A stretch of DNA of 34,416 bases. Origin: Bacteroidales bacterium (lineage in GTDB: Bacteria; Bacteroidota; Bacteroidia; Bacteroidales; UBA3824). The translations under genes were made by a program, and so were the position numbers. Below the pieces are notes generated by a model. That model was given only the letters and a program-made list of their open reading frames with translations. It made no database searches and was not told where the DNA came from. Below, piece after piece: positions 5,491 through 13,021 of this stretch (position 1 is its first letter; each line of letters opens with the position of its first letter). Location: NCBI GenBank assembly GCA_017541145.1, contig JAFXZT010000107.1:1-34416 (forward strand), read 5' to 3'.

Positions 5491-6378
5491 ATGATGGAAC
5501 ACAGTTTTAATGTTGAAATAGCAGCGGAATACGGTATTCATACTGCTATATTATTAAAAAATATACACTTTTGGATTGAGAAAAACAGAGCGAACGAAAA
5601 GCATTTTTATGACGGCAGATATTGGACATATAATTCAAAAAAAGCATTTTCTGAATTATTTCCATACTTAACGGAAAGACAAGTTAAATATACACTCGAA
5701 AAAATGAAAAAAGATGACCTTATTTTAGTTGGGAATTATAATCAAGATTCGTACGATAAAACAAATTGGTATACGTTAACAGATAAAGCGTTAGAACTTT
5801 TAGGTTGTACTGAAAAAACAGCCGAAAAGCCCGAAACCATCGATCGGACAAAATTGTCCAATCGAATGGACAAAAGCGTACCTATCGATTGGACAAAATT
5901 GTCCAATGGACAAGACAAAATTGTCCAACCAATACCAGATAGTAAACCAGATAATAAACTAAAAGAAAAAAATATAAAAAAAGAAAGTGAAAAAAATAAA
6001 GAATCAGATAAAGGAAATTATTCCCTAATTGAAGAACAATTAGTGTTTGAAGAAATAAAAAAATTATCTGATAAAGAAATATCAGATCGAGTGCTTGCTG
6101 TGTTTAGAAATAAAAAAGATAAGAACAAACCCATAACTAAAACTGCCCTGAAAGTTTTACTTGATAGACTCGAACGATTTTCAGGGGGTAATATAAATAA
6201 AAAAATTGATATCCTTGATGTGTCTGTTTCTCGTGGATATACCGACATTTATGAACTTAATCAGAAAAATAATTATAAACATAGCGCCGAAAACTTATCA
6301 TATAACTTAGGCGAATATGAATTTAAAAATAATGCAGATTACGAAAAATATTTATTTGGTGTTTTAGATAAAATATAA
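5491..6378 (+). CDS. Phage replication initiator / replisome organiser (DnaD-like)
   Basis: 295 residues. The N-terminal winged-helix region (about 1-110; 'HTAILLKNIHFWI', 'YWTYNSKKAFSELFPYLTER') is typical of phage replisome-organiser proteins. A low-complexity linker (about 115-190) follows; its DNA contains palindromic iterons. The C-terminal domain ends in 'DVSVSRGYTDIYELNQ', matching the G-[WY]-x-x-[IL] motif of DnaD-like replication proteins that load helicase at the origin. ATG at 5491 or 5494 with an AAAGAGTG ribosome site. It lies downstream of the structured leader RNA, so expression is probably set by attenuation. No helicase or helicase loader was seen nearby, so host proteins are presumably used. 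Confidence 0.82.
   Translation: MMEHSFNVEIAAEYGIHTAILLKNIHFWIEKNRANEKHFYDGRYWTYNSKKAFSELFPYLTERQVKYTLEKMKKDDLILVGNYNQDSYDKTNWYTLTDKALELLGCTEKTAEKPETIDRTKLSNRMDKSVPIDWTKLSNGQDKIVQPIPDSKPDNKLKEKNIKKESEKNKESDKGNYSLIEEQLVFEEIKKLSDKEISDRVLAVFRNKKDKNKPITKTALKVLLDRLERFSGGNINKKIDILDVSVSRGYTDIYELNQKNNYKHSAENLSYNLGEYEFKNNADYEKYLFGVLDKI
5841..5936. repeat. Palindromic iterons inside the replication gene (candidate origin)
   Basis: The core GGACAAAATTGTCC occurs at 5846-5859 and 5891-5904, with GACAAAATTGTCC at 5914-5926 and half sites such as TGGACAA near 5867 and 5907. The first copies extend to CGATyGGACAA / TTGTCCAATCG, nearly perfect 11-bp arms about an AA centre. They encode the repeated TKLSN / DKIVQ linker. 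Origins inside initiator genes are known from lambda O and lactococcal phages. Confidence 0.7.
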
Positions 6379-6499
6379 ACTATATCATACCTAAACAAAA
6401 AACGGCCAAATTCGAGCGAAAATATAAAAATAGAAAAATTATATTAATACACGTGAAAAAATAGAAATTTGACGTGAATTTGAGCTTTTTAAAAAAGAG

Positions 6500-6859
6500 G
6501 TGTTGCAAATATTGATAAAAGGAGAAGCGTTAGAACAGACGAGATTATTTAATGTTTGTAGATATACTAAAGGGTTAAGTTATTTGTTTCATATTCCTAA
6601 TGGCGGAAGTCGTAATCCAAGAGAAGCAAAAAACTTAAAAATGCAAGGTGTTAAACCGGGAGTACCTGATTTATTTTTACCGGTTGCAAATAAAAAATAT
6701 CATGGATTATTTATTGAGATGAAATACGGCAAAAATAAACCTACTAAATATCAGCAAATGTGGATTGATTATTTAAATTCGGCTGGATATTTAGCTGTAG
6801 TCTGTTACAGCCATGAAGAGGCATTTTCGGTATTAATGAAATATATTAAAGAGGTGTAG
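6500..6859 (+). CDS. VRR-NUC domain nuclease
   Basis: Up to 119 residues. The VRR-NUC core is clear: IPNGGSRNP, then GVKPGVPDLFLP with the catalytic G-x-P-D, then GLFIEMKYG with the E-x-K pair and a KYQQMWIDYL helix. Family members are PD-(D/E)xK-fold Holliday-junction or flap endonucleases; in phages they stand alone near replication genes. The start is uncertain: GTG 6500, TTG 6503 or TTG 6512, the last having the best spacing from AGAGGTG. It is followed closely by small genes in the same direction. Confidence 0.85.
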   Translation: MLQILIKGEALEQTRLFNVCRYTKGLSYLFHIPNGGSRNPREAKNLKMQGVKPGVPDLFLPVANKKYHGLFIEMKYGKNKPTKYQQMWIDYLNSAGYLAVVCYSHEEAFSVLMKYIKEV

Positions 6860-6863
6860 TTAC

Positions 6864-7001
6864 ATGGAAGATAAGGAAATAAAAAAGAAAAAATCTGAAG
6901 AGAAAAAAGAAAGGCAACGGCTTGAACGACAAAGAAAAATTCAGGAGCGGAGAACCCAGCAAATAATTGCAGAGGGTGGGATAGTATGGGGCGAACTATA
7001 A
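6864..7001 (+). CDS. Small highly charged protein
   Basis: A 45-residue frame from ATG 6864, preceded by a GAGGTG ribosome site. Almost all of it is Lys/Glu/Arg with a predicted single long helix (SEEKKERQRLERQRK), ending AEGGIVWGEL. It overlaps the start of the next gene by 16 bases, which supports it as a translated unit of the operon. Function unknown. Confidence 0.5.
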   Translation: MEDKEIKKKKSEEKKERQRLERQRKIQERRTQQIIAEGGIVWGEL

Positions 7002-7168
7002 GATGCCGTTGTAATGGTGATTGTCTTAATTGCAAATATGATGATTGTTTAGCCTCTGCAAGGCAAATAGATTATTTTGAAAGAAAAGAGCGTAAAGAAA
7101 ACAAAATAACAACGAAATTACAACGAAAAAGAGAAAGGGAGATTAAAAATTATGGGGAGTTGGTTTAA
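6986..7168 (+). CDS. Small Cys-rich protein, paralogue of the one at 4953
   Basis: 60 residues. After MGRTI comes RCRCNGDCLNCKYDDCLAS, the same Cys spacing as in the protein at 4953-5207, followed by a charged helix. Probable metal-binding mini-protein. It overlaps the preceding gene by 16 bases and the next one by 17, so the set is tightly packed and likely translationally coupled. Confidence 0.6.
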   Translation: MGRTIRCRCNGDCLNCKYDDCLASARQIDYFERKERKENKITTKLQRKREREIKNYGELV

Positions 7169-7433
7169 TTCTATTATTCTATGGTGGTTAAATCCATGGA
7201 ATTTTTTCTCGGGGGTAATGTCTTTTGTGGCTCTTTGGGGTACAATTATGAACGCAGAACGTAATAAATTAGGGTTTATGTTTTGGCTTATTTCTAACCT
7301 ATACATGATGATTAGATTTTTTGTTATAGGTGAATATGCTCAAAGTATATTATTTTTTATTTATTTTATTTTGGCTATACGAGGGTTATTTGTTTGGTCT
7401 AATAAAGAGAGCTATGATAGAGTAAATTTATAA
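7152..7433 (+). CDS. Small membrane protein, PnuC-like
   Basis: 93 residues with three hydrophobic segments (about 8-30, 38-58, 62-82), Trp-rich (SWFNSIILWWLNPWNFF), and a middle part (NKLGFMFWLISNLYMMI) resembling half of a PnuC nicotinamide-riboside transporter. Full PnuC has seven segments, so a dimer or oligomer would be needed; the transport role is a guess from similarity of pattern. AAAGGGAGA ribosome site upstream. A second membrane protein of similar layout follows at 7492. Confidence 0.55.
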   Translation: MGSWFNSIILWWLNPWNFFSGVMSFVALWGTIMNAERNKLGFMFWLISNLYMMIRFFVIGEYAQSILFFIYFILAIRGLFVWSNKESYDRVNL

Positions 7434-7448
7434 AATAAAAAATTGTGT

Positions 7449-7491
7449 AAATAATAACCATTGTAATTTTTATTTATGGAGGTTATTATTT
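7449..7491 (+). promoter_or_regulatory. Hairpin covering the ribosome site of the 7492 gene
   Basis: AAATAATAACC (7449-7459) and GGTTATTATTT (7481-7491) form a perfect 11-bp stem ending at the base before the ATG. The GGAGG site (7478-7482) is partly inside the 3' arm, so folding should reduce ribosome access. Candidate translational control element. Confidence 0.5.
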
Positions 7492-7737
7492 ATGCTATTT
7501 GTTGATTTATTAATGTGGGGATGTGCATTATTTTTCCTAACAGGGTTAATTTGTATATTTGAAATTAAACTATCAAGTGTCTTTGGATTTTCGCTACTAT
7601 TAGTTACTAATATATGTTTCGCAGCGCATTTTTGGGTAGACGGCATGCCAATTTTCGGTATTATGTTCGCCGTATCTGCGATATTTTCTATTAGATTTTT
7701 AATCGGTAGTATTGTTTGGCACAGAAAAAACAGGTGA
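7492..7737 (+). CDS. Small membrane protein, similar in layout to the previous one
   Basis: 81 residues with three hydrophobic segments (about 3-20, 26-46, 52-73) and a short basic C-terminus (WHRKNR). The middle segment (FGFSLLLVTNICFAAHFW) lines up loosely with the equivalent part of the protein at 7152, suggesting an old duplication. Its ribosome site lies in a perfect hairpin. Function unknown; a paired membrane complex with the 7152 product is possible. Confidence 0.55.
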   Translation: MLFVDLLMWGCALFFLTGLICIFEIKLSSVFGFSLLLVTNICFAAHFWVDGMPIFGIMFAVSAIFSIRFLIGSIVWHRKNR

Positions 7738-7741
7738 TAAC

Positions 7742-8185
7742 ATGGCGGATAGACCGCAAAATAAAAATTTGATATCTTTAGGTGATAGAACACCGGAAGA
7801 AAAAAGCGCAATTGCCAAAAAAGGGGCAATTGCATCAAGTAAAAAACGAAGAGAAATAAAAAAACAAAAAGAACAGCGTAAAACTATTGTTGATACGCTT
7901 AAAGATGTTCTATATTCTGACGTAAAAAACAAAAAATTACTACAAATGCTAGATAAAAACGGAATATCAGGCGAACAGAATTATCTGGTCGCTATGATAG
8001 CGTCATCTGTTTTAAAGGGCGTACAGCATGGACGATTAACTGACGTTTTAAGGTTAATTGAAGTGCTAGAGGGGTCTGCAACAGAAAAAATCGAAATTAC
8101 TAGTATGGATAAAACAATTGAAGAGTTACAAAGTTATTTATCTTCAAAAAATAAAAAACATAAAAAGGATAATGAAAATGTTTAA
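7742..8185 (+). CDS. terS: Small terminase subunit (probable)
   Basis: 147 residues, located immediately upstream of the large subunit. N-terminal half basic and helical (TPEEKSAIAKKGAIASSKKRRE), consistent with DNA binding; a central helical region (ISGEQNYLVAMIASSVLKG) resembles oligomerisation parts of Bacillota phage small terminases. An AGGTGAT site 3' of the preceding gene supports ATG 7742 over the longer frame opening at 7712. Family assignment is by context and pattern. It would recognise the packaging start and hand DNA to TerL. Confidence 0.72.
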   Translation: MADRPQNKNLISLGDRTPEEKSAIAKKGAIASSKKRREIKKQKEQRKTIVDTLKDVLYSDVKNKKLLQMLDKNGISGEQNYLVAMIASSVLKGVQHGRLTDVLRLIEVLEGSATEKIEITSMDKTIEELQSYLSSKNKKHKKDNENV

Positions 8186-9461
8186 ATTACCTCAAAAATA
8201 TGAATATATAGATTTAATGACAGATGAGCCGTATATTTTAGGGCAAATGCTAGGATTTAAAGATTTACGTCGAGATTTACACAATGATTGGATTCGGTCA
8301 ATTATATTATCACAAAAAGATTTTACTTTATTAGCACATAGGGGTAGTTATAAAACAACATGCTTAACTATCGGATTAATGATTAATTTAATTTTACAAC
8401 CGAATATTACGTCAATATTTTTACGTAAAACAGATGTTGACGTCAAAGAAGTTATAATGCAAATATATAAACTATGTTCAAGTGAACTTATGAGGCATAT
8501 TGTCAAGTCTATATATGGAGTTGACTTGGTGTTTACAACAGCTACAGCTTTTGCTTTAGATACTAATTTAAAAACGTCAAATAAAGGTGCTTGTCAGTTG
8601 ACAGGTTTAGGTATAAAAACGTCAATTACCGGTAAACATGCGGACAGAGTTATTACAGATGATATTGTCAATGTAAAAGATAGAATTAGTGGCCCTGAAA
8701 GGGAGGCCACTAAATTGGCATATATGGAATTGCAAAATATACGTAATCGTGGCGGTGTAATTATTAATACAGGTACACCGTGGCATAAAAATGATGCTAT
8801 TTCATTAATGCCAAATATTAGTAAATATGATTGTTATTACACAAAACTAATTACACCAAAAAAATTAGAGGAAATAAAAAAATCAATGACACCGTCACTA
8901 TTTGCCGCAAATTATGAATTACGGCATATTGCTAGTGATGATGTCATTTTTGATAATCCTCGAATTAATGAAGATTTTAAATTGGTTTTAAATGGAATAG
9001 CTCACGTTGATGCGGCGTATGGTGGTGAAGATTATACGGCTTTTACAGTATGTAAAAAGCAAGATGATAAATACTACGTATTCGGTAAAATGTGGCATAA
9101 ACACGTTGATGAATGTTTAGATGAGATAGCAATGTATATACAAGAAACAAGGGCAAGTAAAATATATTGTGAAAATAACGGCGACAAGGGATATTTAGCA
9201 AAAGAATTGCGCAAAAAAGGATTAAAGGCGGTTACTTACCGGGAAAGTCAGAATAAATTTTTAAAAATTACAACATATTTAAAAGGAGCATGGGAAAATG
9301 TGCTTTTTGTTTGTGGTACAGATACAAATTACATAGACCAAATTTGTGATTTTAATGAATATGTTGAACATGATGACGCCCCGGACAGTTTGTCAAGTAT
9401 AATCCGCAGACTTTACAGTAAAAACACTGAAAATTTCGAGTCTGTACTTGGATTAATATAA
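8178..9461 (+). CDS. terL: Terminase large subunit
   Basis: 427 residues from ATG 8178 (alternative ATG 8172; 8178 is better spaced from AAGGA). ATPase: Walker A-like LLAHRGSYKTT (about 51-61), Walker B VITDD (158-162), then INTGTPW, a likely coupling motif. RNase-H-like nuclease: HVDAAYGGEDYTAF (Asp at about 278), YCENNGDKG (about 335) and a late acidic site in the C-terminus (HDDAPDSL). All expected motor and nuclease motifs are present. TerL translocates DNA into the prohead and makes the headful or cos cut. It overlaps the end of the small subunit by 8 bases. Confidence 0.95.
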   Translation: MFKLPQKYEYIDLMTDEPYILGQMLGFKDLRRDLHNDWIRSIILSQKDFTLLAHRGSYKTTCLTIGLMINLILQPNITSIFLRKTDVDVKEVIMQIYKLCSSELMRHIVKSIYGVDLVFTTATAFALDTNLKTSNKGACQLTGLGIKTSITGKHADRVITDDIVNVKDRISGPEREATKLAYMELQNIRNRGGVIINTGTPWHKNDAISLMPNISKYDCYYTKLITPKKLEEIKKSMTPSLFAANYELRHIASDDVIFDNPRINEDFKLVLNGIAHVDAAYGGEDYTAFTVCKKQDDKYYVFGKMWHKHVDECLDEIAMYIQETRASKIYCENNGDKGYLAKELRKKGLKAVTYRESQNKFLKITTYLKGAWENVLFVCGTDTNYIDQICDFNEYVEHDDAPDSLSSIIRRLYSKNTENFESVLGLI

Positions 9462-9481
9462 TGACGAAATTTTTAAAAGCA

Positions 9482-9509
9482 TTGTGATAAAATATAAATA
9501 TGTTAATAT
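9482..9509 (+). promoter_or_regulatory. Possible promoter before the portal gene
   Basis: TTGTGA (9482-9487), a 16-base spacer and TAATAT (9504-9509) in the 79-bp gap between terminase and portal. Moderate match only. Confidence 0.35.
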
Positions 9510-9540
9510 CTAACAAATTTAAAAAAGGGGCGAGTATAAA

Positions 9541-11004
9541 ATGCTAACATATCAAGATTTTTTAAACCATAAAGGTGAGGATTTAGACACATTTTTATTA
9601 CAAGTAGTTGAGGAACATAAGAGCTCAGAAGCATATAAAACAGCAATAGATGCGGAACAATACGATAAACAACGGAACGTTACAATAATGAAATTCCAAA
9701 AATATTTATATAATATGAAAGGTGCTAGGATACCTGATGTTATTAGTCCAAACCATAAATTGTCAAGCAATTTCTTTAACAGATTTACAACTCAGTTGAC
9801 ACAGTATTTACTAGGTAATGGAGTATCATTTTCAGAAGAGGGAATTAAAGAAAAGCTAGGTAGTGATTTTGATACAGAATTACAGCGTGCCGGTAAATAT
9901 GCACTTGTTGCTGGAGTGTCTTTTGGCTTTTGGGATTTAGATAGATTAAGAGTTTTTAAATTTACAGAATTTGCACCACTTTACGATGAAGAAAACGGCG
10001 GACTTCGAGTAGGTGTTAGATTTTGGCAATTAGCGCCAAACAAACCACTTAGGATGACTTTATATGAAGAGGATGGCTATACCGAATACATTAAACTTGA
10101 TGGTGAAAATGTAAAAAAACTTCAAGAAAAAAGACCGTATAAATTAATTGTCAAGTTGACAGAAGCGGACGGAATGGAAATATATGACGGCGGTAATTAT
10201 CCAAGTTTTCCAATAGTTCCGTTATATGCCAATGACTATCATCGCAGTGAATTAATCGGACTTAGAGAAAACATTGACGCTTATGATTTAATTAAAAGCG
10301 GTTTTGCGAACGATTTAGACGGACATATGCTTTATTGGTTAATACAAAATGCCGGAGGAATGGATGACGTTGATGTTGCAAGGTTATTAGAGCGTATTAA
10401 AACAATGGGCGCTGCTATTGCTACAGATGAGGGGACAGTTTCTCCGCATGCTATACAAATACCTTATGAGTCAAGAATTGCATATTTAGACAGGCTTGAA
10501 CAAGATTTATATAAAGATTTTGGAGCATTAAAAGTCGAAAATATAACCGCCGGGGCTACAACCGCAACACAAATAAAATCATCATATACACCGCTTGATA
10601 TGAAAGCCAGCGGTTTTGAGTATATGTGTATTGATTTTATACAGTCAATATTAAAATTGCAGGGTATAGATGCAACACCAATATTTAAGCGTGATAAAAT
10701 TGCAAATTATCAAGAGGAAACATCAATGATATTGCAGTCAGCTAATTATCTTGACGATGAAACCATATTGAAACACCTGCCATTTTTAAGCCCGGACGAA
10801 ATAGACGATATTTTAAAGGCTAAAGAAGCAGAAGAAGCAAGGCGGTATGAAATAGCTAAAGATATAAGCCAAGGCAAGGGATTTAACCCAGATGATGAGG
10901 ATATAAACGACGAAGAAGATGAAGAAGAGCCGGAGGAGGCCGAAAATAATGCCGATAAGCAAAAAAAACAAAAGAAAGATGATGACACCGCACCGCAGAG
11001 CTGA
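9541..11004 (+). CDS. Portal protein (SPP1 gp6 family)
   Basis: 487 residues. Position after terminase, length and motifs (LSSNFFNRFTTQLTQYLLGNG; 'YDLIKSGFANDL'; the 'NITAGATTATQIKSSYTPLD' segment) fit the SPP1-type portal family, which forms the dodecameric DNA entry ring. The last 60 residues are strongly acidic then basic (DEEDEEEPEEAE, KQKKQKKDDD) and probably disordered. The acidic tail is encoded where the next gene starts, giving a 56-bp overlap. ATG with GGGGCGAG ribosome site. Confidence 0.92.
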   Translation: MLTYQDFLNHKGEDLDTFLLQVVEEHKSSEAYKTAIDAEQYDKQRNVTIMKFQKYLYNMKGARIPDVISPNHKLSSNFFNRFTTQLTQYLLGNGVSFSEEGIKEKLGSDFDTELQRAGKYALVAGVSFGFWDLDRLRVFKFTEFAPLYDEENGGLRVGVRFWQLAPNKPLRMTLYEEDGYTEYIKLDGENVKKLQEKRPYKLIVKLTEADGMEIYDGGNYPSFPIVPLYANDYHRSELIGLRENIDAYDLIKSGFANDLDGHMLYWLIQNAGGMDDVDVARLLERIKTMGAAIATDEGTVSPHAIQIPYESRIAYLDRLEQDLYKDFGALKVENITAGATTATQIKSSYTPLDMKASGFEYMCIDFIQSILKLQGIDATPIFKRDKIANYQEETSMILQSANYLDDETILKHLPFLSPDEIDDILKAKEAEEARRYEIAKDISQGKGFNPDDEDINDEEDEEEPEEAENNADKQKKQKKDDDTAPQS

Positions 11005-11356
11005 CAGGATTTTACTTAATGATGAAAAAAGGATAGATGATTATTATAACAAGCAAAAAAAAAGAATTGTTAATATATTTGATGAATTTTACAAGAATCA
11101 CAAAGATGAATTTGAACAAGCTTTTCAAGATTATAAAGACGGAAAAATTACAAAAGATGAATATAAAAATTATTTGTTGAATATGACAACATTGTCAAGT
11201 GAATGGCGGACAACAGCAGACAAAATAGTTGATGAAATAACTAGAATTAATAAAACGGCATTATATAGAGTAGTTTCACGTAATTTAAAAAAAATATATA
11301 TTGATAATTATAATACGACTATTAAAGTAATAGGCGGTGAATTGCTTGGGGATTAG
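10949..11356 (+). CDS. Minor head protein, N-terminal part (SPP1 gp7-like, frame interrupted)
   Basis: 135 residues ending at TAG 11354-11356. The sequence (ADRILLNDEKRIDDYYNKQKK and following helices) matches the N-terminal helical region of gp7-like minor head proteins that sit by the portal and help DNA ejection. The family is normally about 300-350 residues in one chain; here the rest continues in the +1 frame from about 11352. The junction is a run of four G (11348-11351) where three would restore the frame (L-G-I-S-Y). Either an indel, an assembly error, or +1 slippage on GGG-G. ATG 10949 has a GGAGGAGG site within the portal gene. Confidence 0.75.
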   Translation: MPISKKNKRKMMTPHRRADRILLNDEKRIDDYYNKQKKRIVNIFDEFYKNHKDEFEQAFQDYKDGKITKDEYKNYLLNMTTLSSEWRTTADKIVDEITRINKTALYRVVSRNLKKIYIDNYNTTIKVIGGELLGD

Positions 11357-11924
11357 TTATTCAACAACGAGAAAAGAAAAAGAATATATTAAAAAAATTG
11401 TCAATGATAATACTGTCAAGCGATTGACAACAGCAAAACTATTAGATTTACCATATAAGGATATTGACGGTGATGCAGATAAACGCTGGAATATGAAAAA
11501 AGTAAATTCTGCATTGTTACAATCGATAGAACGAGGCGAAAATTTCGATAAAATGGCGGGTAGGTTGCAGTATGTTACTGATATGAATAAAGTGTCAGCA
11601 ATGAGAAACGCTAGAACAATGACAACATCTTTTGAAAATTTAGGTAGACTTGACGGCATGAAAGCAATGCAAGATAGCGGTGTTATTTTAAAAAAACAAT
11701 GGTTAGCGACTCATGACGATAAAACACGTGATGCACACGCTGAATTAGACGGACAAAAAGCTGAAATTGACGAACCTTTTATCAATGATTTAGGTGAAAT
11801 AATGTATCCCGGCGACCCGTCAGCATATCCGGCAAATGTTTATAATTGTCGTTGTACTTTAGTTTATGACATTGAGGGATTTGAACCAACATTGTCAGGG
11901 GGAACAATAAAGGAGGTTAAATAG
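11337..11924 (+). CDS. Minor head protein, C-terminal part (SPP1 gp7-like, PF04233-type)
   Basis: About 195 residues from the first in-frame GTG (11337), though independent initiation is doubtful: no good ribosome site is present. It carries the conserved phage Mu F/SPP1 gp7 signature: KQWLATHDDKTRDAHAELDG, then MYPGDPSAYPANVYNCRCTL (the Cys-x-Cys ending of the family). With the fragment at 10949-11356 it makes a full-length protein of about 325 residues if one base is skipped at 11348-11351. The gp10-like gene begins two bases after its stop. Confidence 0.8.
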   Translation: MNCLGISYSTTRKEKEYIKKIVNDNTVKRLTTAKLLDLPYKDIDGDADKRWNMKKVNSALLQSIERGENFDKMAGRLQYVTDMNKVSAMRNARTMTTSFENLGRLDGMKAMQDSGVILKKQWLATHDDKTRDAHAELDGQKAEIDEPFINDLGEIMYPGDPSAYPANVYNCRCTLVYDIEGFEPTLSGGTIKEVK

Positions 11925-11925
11925 T

Positions 11926-12330
11926 ATGTCAACACAAACATATACAAGTCACGGAGTAAGCGTGAAATTTGATGATAACTCACCGCAAGTATTAGATGCA
12001 CTGCAAAAAGCAACAGTAAGAGGGCTTGAAGCTTGTGGTGCTATGGCTGAAAGTTACGCAAAAAAAGAATTATCAAAACCAAAAACACACCGTGACGGTA
12101 GTGTAAGGCCGAACGTTGTGACCGGTAGACTTAGAAACAGTATTTCTTATGCACTTGGTAGCAATGTAGGCAACAATATAAAAGTTTATATAGGGTCTAA
12201 TGTTAGTTATGCGCCATTTTTGGAATTTGGCACTCGAAAGATGAGTGCATATCCATATTTAAAACCGGCATGCACCGAACATACAGAAGAATACAAAAAA
12301 ATTTTGCAATCAAGTTTACAAAATGCATAG
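11926..12330 (+). CDS. HK97 gp10-like protein
   Basis: 134 residues. The pattern TGRLRNSISYAL, then VYIGSNVSYAPFLEFGTRKMSAYPYLKPA is characteristic of the HK97 gp10 family, head-tail or tail-completion components. It is placed between the minor head protein and the scaffold; in many phages this gene lies later, between the connector genes and the major tail protein. AAGGAGG ribosome site inside the preceding gene's end. Confidence 0.85.
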   Translation: MSTQTYTSHGVSVKFDDNSPQVLDALQKATVRGLEACGAMAESYAKKELSKPKTHRDGSVRPNVVTGRLRNSISYALGSNVGNNIKVYIGSNVSYAPFLEFGTRKMSAYPYLKPACTEHTEEYKKILQSSLQNA

Positions 12331-12376
12331 AAGTTTTTAACATTGTGGATAATGTATGAAAATTTAAACAAAAGCG

Positions 12377-12385
12377 TGATATACT
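12377..12385 (+). promoter_or_regulatory. Candidate extended -10 promoter for scaffold and capsid
   Basis: TG-A-TATACT (12377-12385) in the 109-bp gap after the gp10-like gene. No good -35 is seen. ACATT/AATGT half-dyads lie upstream (about 12341-12356). A promoter here would give extra scaffold and capsid message. Confidence 0.45.
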
Positions 12386-12439
12386 AAAAACATAATCTAA
12401 CCACGACGAACTGTGGACGAAGAAAAGGAGATTATAAAT

Positions 12440-13009
12440 ATGGGTTTAAACAGAGAAAAATTGTCAGAATTAGGTATTAATGAGGAGGCCGCTCAAGAAA
12501 TACTTAAAATTCACTGGAGTGTTGTCGACGGCATGAAAGGTAGAATTGAGGAATTGAGAAATTCCGCTGACAGGGTGCCAGCCTTGAAGAAAGAGCTGGA
12601 GAAGTTGAAAACCGAAAATGCAAATTCAAGTGAGTATAAAAATAAATACGAACTTGAAAAACAAGCTTTTGAGGAGTTCAAGAAGAACATTGAAACCGAA
12701 AAGGCTAACAATGCCAAAGAAAAAGCATATCGACAACTGTTGATAGATAATCATGTCAAGAATAACAAACTTGATTTAATAATGCGAACCGTAAAATTGG
12801 AAGATTTAGAACTTGATGAAAATAACAAGTTAAAAAATAGCGCAGATTTAAATAAATCAATAGTAAGTGACTGGTCTGACTTTATCGAAACAACAGAAGT
12901 CAAGGGCACTAATACTGCCACGCCACCAAACGGAGCGGAAAATGCCGTTGAATTTAGTGAACAAATAAAAAAATTCAGGGAGGCTATAGGACTACCTCCC
13001 GAAAAATAA
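12440..13009 (+). CDS. Capsid scaffolding protein (probable)
   Basis: 189 residues from ATG 12440 with an AAAAGGAG site; a GTG at 12413 is in frame but has no ribosome site. The protein is Glu/Lys-rich and mostly coiled coil (about 40-110: RVPALKKELEKLKTENAN, EEFKKNIETEKANN), with a charged C-terminal tail (EQIKKFREAIGLPPEK), the layout of phage scaffolds that template prohead assembly and then leave. It sits directly before the major capsid gene, 12 bases away. Identification by position and architecture. Confidence 0.78.
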   Translation: MGLNREKLSELGINEEAAQEILKIHWSVVDGMKGRIEELRNSADRVPALKKELEKLKTENANSSEYKNKYELEKQAFEEFKKNIETEKANNAKEKAYRQLLIDNHVKNNKLDLIMRTVKLEDLELDENNKLKNSADLNKSIVSDWSDFIETTEVKGTNTATPPNGAENAVEFSEQIKKFREAIGLPPEK

Positions 13010-13021
13010 GGAGAGGTAAAA

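Noticed and set aside
5841..5936. CRISPR-like array
   Set aside because: The repeats are short, palindromic, irregularly spaced and inside a coding gene, which fits iterons and not CRISPR.
10746..10988. Ser-rich minus-strand open frame opposite the portal C-terminus
   Set aside because: It is the mirror of the acidic Glu/Asp codons (GAA/GAT read as TTC/ATC); no ribosome site or promoter.
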